A DNA stretch of 64,000 nt from Flavobacterium ajazii (GTDB taxonomy: Bacteria; Bacteroidota; Bacteroidia; Flavobacteriales; Flavobacteriaceae): the NCBI RefSeq assembly GCF_010614725.1, contig NZ_JAAEHL010000010.1, forward strand, positions 62,001 through 126,000, in the 5' to 3' direction. The translations under genes were made by a program, and so were the position numbers. Positions 46,178 through 54,605 of this stretch are shown piece by piece; the stretch's first letter is position 1; each line of letters starts with the position of its first letter. A model generated the notes under the pieces. That model had not been told where the DNA came from, ran no database searches, and saw only the letters and a program-made list of their open reading frames with translations.

Positions 46178-48055
46178 CTATTCTTCAATCTTCCTAACTC
46201 TATCCAACCAGGTAAATTTCAGGATCGTAGTCGTTACTAAAAACACAATCAAGGCCGTAATTGCTTTTGGATAATCTCTAATAATGAAGAATATCGGAAG
46301 CAAGATCATACTCGACTGCCAGATAATTCCAATTGCACAGTTCATCATATCCAGCCAGAAATCATTATTTTTTTCGAAAGACTGATCTTCCGCTTTTAGT
46401 GCTGCATAAACCGGATTCCAAAATCCCCAAGGTCTTACGTTTGAATAGAATGATTTTAAAACTCCCATTTCTGTCGGCTGACTTAGGTAAGTTCCTAAAA
46501 GACATCCTAAAATTGAGAATCCAAATATTAATGGGAAAAGGTAAATAGCCTGTACCTGTGCTAAATCATATAAGAAAGAACCTTCAGTTAAATTAGCTTT
46601 GTTCATTCCTAAAATAAACTGTAAAGAAGCAATGATTAATCCGGCGAACATTCCCCAGAAATAGCCCCAGCCGTTAAAACGCCACCAAATCCATTTTAGA
46701 AAATTGGCTGCTACATAACCACCATATAAAGCACTTGTAATCCAAAGTGTTAAAGAGTTGATTGAGTCTGCAAAAAATCCCATAAAAACGCCTAACCCCA
46801 CTACAAGGAAAGAAGAAATCTGACTTACTTTAATATAATGTTGATTTGTAGCAACTGGTTTAAAGTATTTTTTATAAATATCGTTTACAATATAAGCCGG
46901 TCCTGCATTTACGAAAGCTGAAAATCCCGACATAAAAGCCGCTAATAAACCTGCTAAAAGGATTCCTTTAATTCCAACCGGGATATATAAATTAACCACT
47001 TTTGGCATTAATAATTCTAAATCGGCTCCGGTTAAACCTGTGTTTGCATTTAATTCCGGTGCTAAGTTTACCAACGCAATTACCACGATTCCGGTAATTA
47101 ACAAGTATCTTGGAATGAATAAAATCAAGTTGGTGAAACCACTCATATAAGCCGCTTCTTTTACTGATTTTGTTGAAAGAACACGCTGTAAATCATAACT
47201 TGGAGTTGGCCCGGCCACACTCGCAAAAAACCCTTTGAATAATGTCATCCCGATGAAAGCCCCAAACATTTTATAACCTTCAGAATCAATTAAATTATTG
47301 AAGGTTTGAAATTTATCACTCCATTGGGTTTCAAACTGCCATCCGAAGAAAACATTTTTCCATTCCGGTGTAATAATCGAATTAATCTGAATATCGGTAT
47401 AATTAATGAATGCATATCCTGCAATTAAAACTCCGGCAACGATCATAATTAAATACTGTACTACTTCTGTCGCAACAACCGAAAACATTCCGCCTTTTAC
47501 AGTATAAATTGTAGTTAAAAAAATGATTAACAAGGCATAAGAACGCTCTGATGTCAATAGAATCATATCGCCATAATGAAGCGTTAAATCCCACGGAAGA
47601 ATAATAGTTACAAATTTTCCGATTCCTTCGAAGAAATAGGCAATGAAACCAATCGTAGAAATAATAGCAAAAATCGCTACAATAATATGCGATGCTTTTC
47701 CGGCTTTGTCACTTCCAAAACGTGTTAAAATCCATTCTGAACCCGTCATTACTTTTGATCTTCTTATCCAGACCGCGAGAAACATCATGACGAAAATCTG
47801 ATTCCATATCGGCCACAGCCACATGAACATAAAGCTTTTTACTCCATACAGAAATAAAACACCAATCATCCATGAGGTTCCCGAAACATCAAACATGCCA
47901 GATCCATTGCTAAGGCCCAGGAAATACCATTTGATTGTTTTACCTCCAAGGAAATAATCGTCTAATCCTTTTGATGCTTTTCTTGAAATCCAAATTCCGA
48001 TACTCACCGAAAGCAGAATGTATGCTACAATGATTGATACGTCTATAATATCCAT
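46178..48055 (-). CDS. Sodium:solute symporter (SSS family), sugar type
   Basis: A 625-aa inner-membrane protein with about 14 transmembrane helices. SSS features are IGIWISRKASKGLDDYFLGGKTIKW at the N-terminus, SNGSGMFDVSGTSWM, TPSYDLQRVLSTKSVKEAAY and FMSGFSAFVNAGPAYIVNDIY (in pieces), the last typical of the Na+ site helix. It probably co-imports Na+ and a released sugar or disaccharide such as Man-GlcNAc, mannose or GlcNAc. It is 37 nt after the second GH92 gene. Confidence 0.92.
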   Translation of the reverse strand: MDIIDVSIIVAYILLSVSIGIWISRKASKGLDDYFLGGKTIKWYFLGLSNGSGMFDVSGTSWMIGVLFLYGVKSFMFMWLWPIWNQIFVMMFLAVWIRRSKVMTGSEWILTRFGSDKAGKASHIIVAIFAIISTIGFIAYFFEGIGKFVTIILPWDLTLHYGDMILLTSERSYALLIIFLTTIYTVKGGMFSVVATEVVQYLIMIVAGVLIAGYAFINYTDIQINSIITPEWKNVFFGWQFETQWSDKFQTFNNLIDSEGYKMFGAFIGMTLFKGFFASVAGPTPSYDLQRVLSTKSVKEAAYMSGFTNLILFIPRYLLITGIVVIALVNLAPELNANTGLTGADLELLMPKVVNLYIPVGIKGILLAGLLAAFMSGFSAFVNAGPAYIVNDIYKKYFKPVATNQHYIKVSQISSFLVVGLGVFMGFFADSINSLTLWITSALYGGYVAANFLKWIWWRFNGWGYFWGMFAGLIIASLQFILGMNKANLTEGSFLYDLAQVQAIYLFPLIFGFSILGCLLGTYLSQPTEMGVLKSFYSNVRPWGFWNPVYAALKAEDQSFEKNNDFWLDMMNCAIGIIWQSSMILLPIFFIIRDYPKAITALIVFLVTTTILKFTWLDRVRKIEE

Positions 48056-48092
48056 TTACTATTTATCTATTTATTGATTAGTTACGTTATTT

Positions 48093-50336
48093 TTATTTTT
48101 TGACACCCCAGTTTTTATTAGGCTGAGCTCCCATTACAAAATGAAGCTTTCCTCCTTTTAAAATCTGCTCGTGTGTGATTACTGTTTGATTGAATTCAAC
48201 TCCGTTTAAAGTTGCTGACTGGATGTAAAAATTTTTATCTGAAACATTCTCTGCTTCTATCACGAACGTTTTACCTCCTTCAAGATTAATGGTTGCTTTT
48301 TCGAAAATCGGGCTTCCAATTTCATATTCGCCAGAGGCCGGATTCATCGGGTATAATCCCATTGAACTGAAAACATACCACGCCGACATTTGTCCGCAGT
48401 CTTCGTTTCCGCTCAATCCATTTGGTGTGGTATTGTATTGTGTATCTAAAATATGACGTACCCAATATTGTGTTCTCCACGGCTGACCTGCAGCATTAAA
48501 CATATAAGCAATGTGGTGGCTTGGTTCGTTTCCGTGCGCATATTGCCCAATTAATCCTGAAATATCTGCCGAAACATTGTTTCCTGTAATCTCCGAACTT
48601 TCTGTAAACAATTGTTCTAAACGTTTGGTGAAAATTTCATTACTTCCGTGAAGCTTAATAAAATCTTCTACGTTATGAGGTACAAACCAGCTGTGCTGCC
48701 AGGCATTTCCTTCGGTATAATCGGTATGTTCCCTGTGGTTAGAATGTTTCGGATCGAAAGGTTCGTTCCATGATTTTCCGTCTTCAGATTTTCCTCTCAT
48801 GAATCCTGTTTTCGGATCAAATAAATATTGATAAGCCTGAGATCGTTTTAAGAAAAACTGATAATCTTCATTTTTCCCTAACGCTTTTGCCATCTGCGCT
48901 ACGCACCAATCGTCATAAGCATATTCGAGCGTAATCGTAACCGATTCATCTAATAAATTATAAGGTATATAACCGTATTTTTTGTAGAAGTTTAAACCAC
49001 GCTCGTCCTGCATCATGGTGGTTTTCATTGCTTCAAAAGCTTTTTCGGCATCGAAGCCTTTTATACCTTTTAAATAAGCATCAACAATTACCGGAATGGA
49101 ATGGTAACCTGTCATAGTATTCGTTTCGTTGGCGTATAAAGTCCAAACCGGTAATATTTTTTTTGTATCGTAATACGCTAACATTGAATTGACAATATCC
49201 GAAGCTTTATCCGGCGCAAGTAAAGTCAACAAAGGATTTTCTGCTCTAAAAGTATCCCATAGTGATAAAGTTGAATAGGCAGTATGATCTTTTGCCGTAA
49301 CAATCTGATCGTCCTCTCTTCTATACTGCCCATTTTTATCACTATAGGTTACAGGGGCAACTTGTGCATGATACATCGCAGTATAAAAAATCGTTTTTAA
49401 CGAATCTACTGGTGTTTCAACTTTAATTTTGCTTAGTGCTTTATTCCAAACAGAAGAAGCTTCTGATTTTGTATTATCGAAATTTGCTTTTTCTCCGTCT
49501 AAATTATCTTTGGCATTGGCCACACTTACAGATGACAAAGCTACTTTTACCAATAATTCATCTGAGTTTTTCGGATCAAAAAATAATTGTGCTGAAGTAT
49601 TTTCAGCTTCTGCTTTTTTCAAATTAACAATTTGTTTATCAGCCGTTAAAACTGATTCTGTAATTGGTTTTGAAAACTTCGCTACAAAAAATACTTTCTG
49701 GTTTAATGCCCAGCCTTTACTGTATCTGTAACCACTAATAGTATATTCGTCTTCAATTGTAATTCCGGTCTTTAAAGCTTTGTCCCAATTTATGGCAAAT
49801 CCTAAATCGACAACCACAGATTGTTTGTCGCCTTTTGTAAACGTATATTTATGATACGCCGTTCTTTGTGAAGATGTAAGTTCTACATTGATCTTAGGAT
49901 CTTCAAGAAAAACCTGGTAAGAACCCGGTGTTGCTTTTTCGTTAGCATGACTGTAAAATGATTTATAAGGTAATTGATCTCTTGAAGTTGTTTTTAATGT
50001 TAAATCGACTTTTTTATTGACTGGCATAAATAAAATGTCAGCCAAATCTCCAATTCCGGTTCCGCTTAAGTGTAAATGACTAAAACCAGCCACAACAGAA
50101 TCTGAATAATGATATCCGGAACACCAGTCCCAGCTTGAAATTCCGTTATCCGGACTTACTTGTAACATTCCGAAGGGAACAGTCGCTCCCGGATACGTAT
50201 GTCCATGTCCGCCAGTACCTATAAAAGGATCAACATGGCTCACAAAAATATTTTTTTGATTGCTATTTTTGTTTACATTTATTTTACAACTTGCAACCAG
50301 AATTACAAATAAAAGACACAGTAAAAAATTCTTCAT
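48093..50336 (-). CDS. GH92 alpha-mannosidase (second copy), lipoprotein
   Basis: A 747-aa exo-alpha-mannosidase with lipobox LVASC (Cys17), so membrane-anchored, unlike the first copy. It starts HVDPFIGTGGHGHTYPGATVPFGMLQVSPD after the signal peptide (in pieces) and has HLHLSGTGIGDLADI, TLSLWDTFRAENPLLTL, EGNAWQHSWFVPH and GLSGNEDCGQMSAWYVFSSMGLYP, the GH92 signatures. Glu stands where the first copy has the first Asp of GNDD, which may relate to linkage preference. The ATG at 50336 is preferred over a TTG three codons upstream. It is divergent from the LytS/LytTR pair across a 121-nt shared promoter region. Confidence 0.94.
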   Translation of the reverse strand: MKNFLLCLLFVILVASCKINVNKNSNQKNIFVSHVDPFIGTGGHGHTYPGATVPFGMLQVSPDNGISSWDWCSGYHYSDSVVAGFSHLHLSGTGIGDLADILFMPVNKKVDLTLKTTSRDQLPYKSFYSHANEKATPGSYQVFLEDPKINVELTSSQRTAYHKYTFTKGDKQSVVVDLGFAINWDKALKTGITIEDEYTISGYRYSKGWALNQKVFFVAKFSKPITESVLTADKQIVNLKKAEAENTSAQLFFDPKNSDELLVKVALSSVSVANAKDNLDGEKANFDNTKSEASSVWNKALSKIKVETPVDSLKTIFYTAMYHAQVAPVTYSDKNGQYRREDDQIVTAKDHTAYSTLSLWDTFRAENPLLTLLAPDKASDIVNSMLAYYDTKKILPVWTLYANETNTMTGYHSIPVIVDAYLKGIKGFDAEKAFEAMKTTMMQDERGLNFYKKYGYIPYNLLDESVTITLEYAYDDWCVAQMAKALGKNEDYQFFLKRSQAYQYLFDPKTGFMRGKSEDGKSWNEPFDPKHSNHREHTDYTEGNAWQHSWFVPHNVEDFIKLHGSNEIFTKRLEQLFTESSEITGNNVSADISGLIGQYAHGNEPSHHIAYMFNAAGQPWRTQYWVRHILDTQYNTTPNGLSGNEDCGQMSAWYVFSSMGLYPMNPASGEYEIGSPIFEKATINLEGGKTFVIEAENVSDKNFYIQSATLNGVEFNQTVITHEQILKGGKLHFVMGAQPNKNWGVKK

Positions 50337-50391
50337 ATAAAACAACCTTAATTTAACTTTAAATTTAAATAAATCTGACTTTTATTAAAAC

Positions 50392-50409
50392 TAATTTAGA
50401 CGGACAACG
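50392..50409 (-). promoter_or_regulatory. Weak copy of the shared upstream element in the GH92/LytS divergent promoter
   Basis: On the minus strand GTTGTCCGTCTAAATTAG matches GTTGTTGGTCGAAATTAT of the GH29 copy at 14 of 18 positions. It lies about 56-60 nt before the GH92 start and about 50 nt before the kinase start on the other strand. No TTCCCCAA block is present. Confidence 0.4.
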
Positions 50410-50457
50410 TATAAACTTAGATAAACATCAAAAAAAGTCACAAAATGCACTTTTATT

Positions 50458-51516
50458 ATGAATTTCAATTCTAACAAACTATATCGGATACCATTGCGTT
50501 ATCATGTGTTTTTCTGGCTAACGTATTTCTTATTTAATACTTTTAGATGGGGAAGCTATTTTAATGATTATGTCTATTCATTAAAAACAAATTTGCTGGG
50601 TTTTCCAATTCATATGACTTTGTGTTATTTGAATATTTTAGTTTTCATGCCTTTTTTGGTTTACCGAAAAAAATATGTTCTGTATGTATTGTCTGTTTTA
50701 GCAACTATTTTTTTAATGGTAGTTATCAAATTCAATCTTACCTATTTATTAATTACGCACAATGTCTGGCCTGAAGGCCCTGAAACTATTCAAAAGCTCA
50801 CACTCAATTATACCATCGATATGATGATGGGCGAATTGTATGTAATGACTTTTGTAACTGCAATTAAAATAACTTTAGATTTCAAGAAAGAACAAAGAAG
50901 AGTAACCGATTTAGAGAAATCACAATTAGAAACTGAATTACTTTTTCTTAAATCTCAAATTTCTCCACATTTCTTTTTTAACACCCTGAATAATATTTAT
51001 TCGTTATCTGTAGAGAAATCAAACAAAACACCCAAAATTGTCCTTAAGCTTTCTGAGTTAATGCGCTATATGCTTTACGATACGAAAGGCAAAAAACAGT
51101 CTTTGGAAAATGAAATTTTATGCATTCAAAATTACCTTGATCTGGAGCGAATCAGAAACGATGAAAGGCTTGAAGTAAATATGGCCGTTTCCGGAGATAT
51201 ACATGATAAAGAGATTTCTCCGGTGATCTTACTTACTTTTATTGAAAACGCCTTTAAACATGGTGTGAATAAAAACACAGGAAAAGTAAAGATTGATATT
51301 AATTTTAAAGTTAAAAATGATTTTCTTCATTTTACGATTTCAAATCCAACACCGGAAATTACAGAGCATAAAGACAATTTTAACAAGTCAAGTGGTATAG
51401 GAATTGAAAATGTCAAAAAAAGACTTGAATTAGGCTATAATAAAAATGATTACAAGCTTTCTTTTAAAAATAAAAAGAATATTTTTGTCGTAAAGCTTGT
51501 GATTAAAGTTACCTAA
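50458..51516 (+). CDS. LytS-type sensor histidine kinase in the glycan locus
   Basis: A 352-aa membrane kinase of the PF06580 type. Four hydrophobic segments span about residues 12-150 (YHVFFWLTYFLFNTF, HMTLCYLNILVFMPFLVY, VLYVLSVLATIFLMVVI, MYVMTFVTAI-like). The phospho-acceptor His is in SQISPHFFFNTLNNIYSL, and HATPase parts are FIENAFKHGVNK and GIGIENVKKRLELGY. There is no periplasmic sensor domain. It is paired with the LytTR gene 67 nt downstream and is the only sensor encoded inside the glycan locus. Confidence 0.94.
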   Translation: MNFNSNKLYRIPLRYHVFFWLTYFLFNTFRWGSYFNDYVYSLKTNLLGFPIHMTLCYLNILVFMPFLVYRKKYVLYVLSVLATIFLMVVIKFNLTYLLITHNVWPEGPETIQKLTLNYTIDMMMGELYVMTFVTAIKITLDFKKEQRRVTDLEKSQLETELLFLKSQISPHFFFNTLNNIYSLSVEKSNKTPKIVLKLSELMRYMLYDTKGKKQSLENEILCIQNYLDLERIRNDERLEVNMAVSGDIHDKEISPVILLTFIENAFKHGVNKNTGKVKIDINFKVKNDFLHFTISNPTPEITEHKDNFNKSSGIGIENVKKRLELGYNKNDYKLSFKNKKNIFVVKLVIKVT

Positions 51517-51583
51517 AATAAATTACTCCCCTTATTAATTTTACCTGCTAAAGTATTTCGCTCAAATAACTAAGATTATAGAA

Positions 51584-52297
51584 ATGAAAATAAATTGTTT
51601 GATTATAGACGATGAGCCATTGGCAATTAATATTATTAAAAATTACTTAGAGCCACTTGAAAATTTTGAGGTAACAAATACTTTCAGTAATCCGATTGAA
51701 GGCCTGAATTTTATAAAAAACAACAATGTTGATGTCATTTTTCTGGACATAAACATGCCGGTTCTGGATGGAATTAATTTTATAAAAAGCCTTGAGAATC
51801 CTCCTTTAATTGTAATCACAAGTGCCTATAGCCAGTTTGCAATAGAAACTTATGAACTGGACGTTTTAGATTATTTAGTGAAACCAATTGAGTTTCCGAG
51901 ATTAATGAAAACGTTAAATAAGATAAGTAAAAGGATTGAGAAAAAAGATAATGTAACTCTGGACAGCAATCCGGATAGCCCTTTTATATTCGTTAAAATT
52001 GATAAAAAGAGAATGAAGAAGATTTTCTTCAACGAAATTCTGGTTATCGAAAGTCTTAAAGATTATCTAAAAATAAACACTTTGACAGGCAAATACATAA
52101 TTCACAGCACCTTGTCTGATTTTACAGATTTGTTACCCGAAAAAAACTTCCTGAGAATACACCGTTCCTATACGATTGCAATTGATAAAATCGATGCCGT
52201 TGAAGGAAACAGTATCGAGATTGAAGGACTGAGATATGTTATTGGAAGATCATACATCGATCATGTGAAACAGCGCATTTTGAATTCTTCGATTTAA
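51584..52297 (+). CDS. LytTR-family response regulator in the glycan locus
   Basis: A 237-aa response regulator. Receiver domain: IIDDEPLAINIIKNYL, phospho-acceptor in VDVIFLDINMPVLDG, and LDYLVKPIEFPRL. LytTR DNA-binding domain from about residue 140: EILVIESLKDYLKIN, NFLRIHRSYTIAIDKIDAVEG and YVIGRSYIDHVKQRI. With the kinase gene upstream it forms a complete two-component system and is the best local candidate to control the locus. Target sites are not proven. Confidence 0.94.
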   Translation: MKINCLIIDDEPLAINIIKNYLEPLENFEVTNTFSNPIEGLNFIKNNNVDVIFLDINMPVLDGINFIKSLENPPLIVITSAYSQFAIETYELDVLDYLVKPIEFPRLMKTLNKISKRIEKKDNVTLDSNPDSPFIFVKIDKKRMKKIFFNEILVIESLKDYLKINTLTGKYIIHSTLSDFTDLLPEKNFLRIHRSYTIAIDKIDAVEGNSIEIEGLRYVIGRSYIDHVKQRILNSSI

Positions 52298-52351
52298 ATA
52301 CAGTGAAAAGTTAGATGTAAAAAGTTAGAATGTTAGAAGTCTGACTTTGTG

Positions 52352-52388
52352 AAACCTTTGTCAAAGTTTGAAACTTTGACAAAGGTTT
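52352..52388. repeat. Dispersed palindrome, copy 4 (terminator-like)
   Basis: Perfect 18-bp inverted repeat AAACCTTTGTCAAAGTTT around a central G, followed by TTTTGC. It is the longest copy. It sits 55 nt beyond the LytTR stop and could end transcription of that operon. Confidence 0.88.
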
Positions 52389-52460
52389 TTTGCTTTTAGC
52401 CGAAGTACAGTTTCTCATTTCTTGTACCTCGAAATGACAAAAATGGTGAATAACTTTGCG

Positions 52461-52485
52461 CCCTTCGACTTTGCTCAGGGTGACA
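52461..52485. repeat. Short REP-like unit, copy B
   Basis: Contains CCCTTCGACTTTGCTCAGGG followed by TGACA. The outer CCCT/AGGG can pair; see the matching unit at 46097-46120. Confidence 0.7.
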
Positions 52486-52540
52486 AAGCCAGAAAAAAAC
52501 TTCTAACATCTAACTTTTTACATCTAACTTTTATAAAAAC

Positions 52541-52573
52541 AAAAAAAATGCAGCTAAAATGCTGCATTTTTAA
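52541..52573 (-). terminator. Bidirectional terminator between the LytTR gene and nagB
   Basis: An 11-bp stem AAAAATGCAGC / GCTGCATTTTT with a 6-nt loop, A-rich on the left and T-rich on the right, lies about 58 nt beyond the nagB stop. It can work for both converging genes but is closest to nagB. Confidence 0.88.
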
Positions 52574-52630
52574 CGTTGGTAACTAACCAAAATAAACCAC
52601 ATGAATAGTCTATTTTATTTTAAGATTATC

Positions 52631-54544
52631 TTAGAAAAAATATCTCTTGAAAGCTTCAATTGCAGAGTAATCTGCTAAACCTAAAGCGTGATATTTTTCT
52701 GCAGTTAATCTGTTTCTGTCTTCTGCTCTGATCCAGAATTCACGGCTGTCATCGCCCTGGAACATTACACCGTCTTTTTGAGACTGGTGGAAGAAAATCG
52801 CGTGACGCTTTTTAAGCACCTGGTCCGGACTCATTGGAACTGCCATTTCAATTTGGTAAGGTTCCCATTCGTGCCAAGCTCCTCTGTAAAGCCAAACCCA
52901 GCAATCATCCATGAAACTTTTGTGTTTTAATCTCTTCAAAGCTTCGAATAAACTGTCCAGACAAACTTTGTGTGTTCCGTGCGGATCTGCTAAATCTCCG
53001 GCTGCATAAATCTGGTGTGGTTTGATTCTTTCGATGATATCACACATAATCTGGATATCTGCTTCGCCAAGATTGTTTTTCTTAACCGTTCCTGTTTCAT
53101 AAAATGGCAGATCCAGAAAATTTACATTAGAATCCGGTACACTTAAATATCTGGTTGCTCCTAAAGATTCGCTTCTTCTGATTAAACCTTTCAGTTTTCT
53201 TACTTCGAGCAAATCAATGTCATTACTCTTTTTATTTTTTAAGAAGTTAATAATTGTATCAGCTTCTGCAGAATCAGGATTTAACGCTTTTGTAATTTCA
53301 GCAAATTTTAAAGCTTCCTCATTTGAAACGGCAATATTTCCTGAAGTCTGGTACGCAATATGTACATCATGTCCCTGCTCTACCAATCTGTCAAAAGTTC
53401 CTCCCATCGAGATAACGTCGTCATCCGGATGCGGACTAAAGATGATAATTCTCTTTTTCTCCGGAGTTGCACGTTCCGGTCTGTACGTATCATCTGCGTT
53501 TGGTTTTCCACCCGGCCATCCTGTAATAGTTTGCTGCATTTTGTTGAACATTTTAATATTCAAATCGTATGCAGTTCCTTCTTCAGACAACACACTTGAC
53601 ATTCCGTTATCATTATAATCTTTATCTGTCAGTTTCAGAAAAGGCTTTTTAGTCAATTCACTTAACCAAACTACTGCTTTCAGTTTCAATTCTTCCGTCC
53701 AGATTACTGATTTTACTAACCATGGTGTTTTTACTCTCGTTAATTCTGATGAAGCTTCCGTATCCAAAACAAATGTTGTGTTGCTATGCTGCTGCAAATA
53801 CGTAGCCGGAACGCGAGATGAAATTTCACCTTCGATTGTTTTCTTTATAATAGATGCTTTGCTGATTCCCCATCCAAGAAGTACAATTCTTTTGGCATTT
53901 TTTACGGTACCAATTCCCATTGTAATCGCTTTTTTAGGTACATTGTCAATTCCTAAAAACGATGATGCCGCATCTACTCTGGTTAAGTGATCAAGTGTAA
54001 TACTTCTGGTTCCTGAATTAACGTGGGATCCCGGTTCGTTAAACCCAATATGTCCTGTTCTTCCAATTCCCAAAAGCTGAAAATCTAATCCACCGTATGA
54101 TTTAATCTTCATCTCATAATCAATACAATATTGCTGAAGATCTTCATTACTGATGTTTCCGTCAGGAATATTAATATTTTGAGGTAAAATGTTAACATGA
54201 TTAAAAAGATGCTCATGCATAAAGTACCAGTAACTTTGAATATTATTTTTATCCATCGGATAATACTCATCTAAGTTAAAAGTTACCACGTTTGCAAAAC
54301 TTAACCTCTCTTCTTTATGAAGCCTTACTAACTCTTCATATACTTTTATTGGTGATGATCCGGTCGCTAATCCTAAAACGCAAGGTTCGTTTAACTCTTC
54401 TTTTCTCTGAATTATATTAGCTATCTCTTGTGCTACCAATACAGAAGCTTCCTGAGATGAATCGAAAATTACATTATGAATCTTCTCAAAACGAGTTTCT
54501 TCAAATTTTCCTGCCTCTTTGAAATTTATACTTTCTTTAATCAT
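52631..54544 (-). CDS. nagB: Glucosamine-6-phosphate deaminase fused to a PIG-L (LmbE-like) domain
   Basis: A 637-aa cytoplasmic fusion. Residues ~20-290 are NagB-like: LGLATGSSPIKVYEEL, VVTFNLDEYYPM (Asp92) and LLGIGRTGHIGFNEPGS, with His165 and Glu170. The Asp found in classical NagB just before GHI (E. coli Asp141) is Thr163 here. From about residue 365 comes a PIG-L/LmbE deacetylase domain with IIIFSPHPDDDVISMGG and DPHGTHKVC, the zinc motifs. The fusion is common in Bacteroidota; it may deacetylate and deaminate amino sugars, but only deaminase activity is inferred with confidence. It supplies fructose-6-P from GlcNAc released by GH20, GH18 and GH130. Confidence 0.93.
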   Translation of the reverse strand: MIKESINFKEAGKFEETRFEKIHNVIFDSSQEASVLVAQEIANIIQRKEELNEPCVLGLATGSSPIKVYEELVRLHKEERLSFANVVTFNLDEYYPMDKNNIQSYWYFMHEHLFNHVNILPQNINIPDGNISNEDLQQYCIDYEMKIKSYGGLDFQLLGIGRTGHIGFNEPGSHVNSGTRSITLDHLTRVDAASSFLGIDNVPKKAITMGIGTVKNAKRIVLLGWGISKASIIKKTIEGEISSRVPATYLQQHSNTTFVLDTEASSELTRVKTPWLVKSVIWTEELKLKAVVWLSELTKKPFLKLTDKDYNDNGMSSVLSEEGTAYDLNIKMFNKMQQTITGWPGGKPNADDTYRPERATPEKKRIIIFSPHPDDDVISMGGTFDRLVEQGHDVHIAYQTSGNIAVSNEEALKFAEITKALNPDSAEADTIINFLKNKKSNDIDLLEVRKLKGLIRRSESLGATRYLSVPDSNVNFLDLPFYETGTVKKNNLGEADIQIMCDIIERIKPHQIYAAGDLADPHGTHKVCLDSLFEALKRLKHKSFMDDCWVWLYRGAWHEWEPYQIEMAVPMSPDQVLKKRHAIFFHQSQKDGVMFQGDDSREFWIRAEDRNRLTAEKYHALGLADYSAIEAFKRYFF

Positions 54545-54605
54545 TTCCCTGTTGTTCTAATTAATTTAGCATAAAATTAAGAATTACTCAATCTAACAAA
54601 TCAAA

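Larger units (their letters stand above)
52306..52532. repeat. Composite palindromic element with long terminal inverted repeats
   Basis: Arms at 52306-52340 and 52499-52532 are inverted copies (built from AAAAGTTAGATGTAAAAAG and GTTAGA units), identical except for one extra A in the left arm. The 158-nt interior carries palindrome copy 4 (52352-52388) and the REP-like unit (52461-52485). It fills most of the gap between the LytTR gene and nagB, which are convergent. No coding sequence is inside. Confidence 0.85.

Noticed and set aside
37720..52388. Repeated palindromes as a CRISPR array
   Set aside because: Copies are kilobases apart with no regular spacers and no cas genes.
52306..52532. 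An insertion sequence
   Set aside because: No transposase frame lies between the inverted arms; at most a non-autonomous element.
53217..53618. 133-codon frame on the plus strand inside nagB
   Set aside because: Antisense shadow of the NagB-PIG-L fusion; no homology signal or own promoter.
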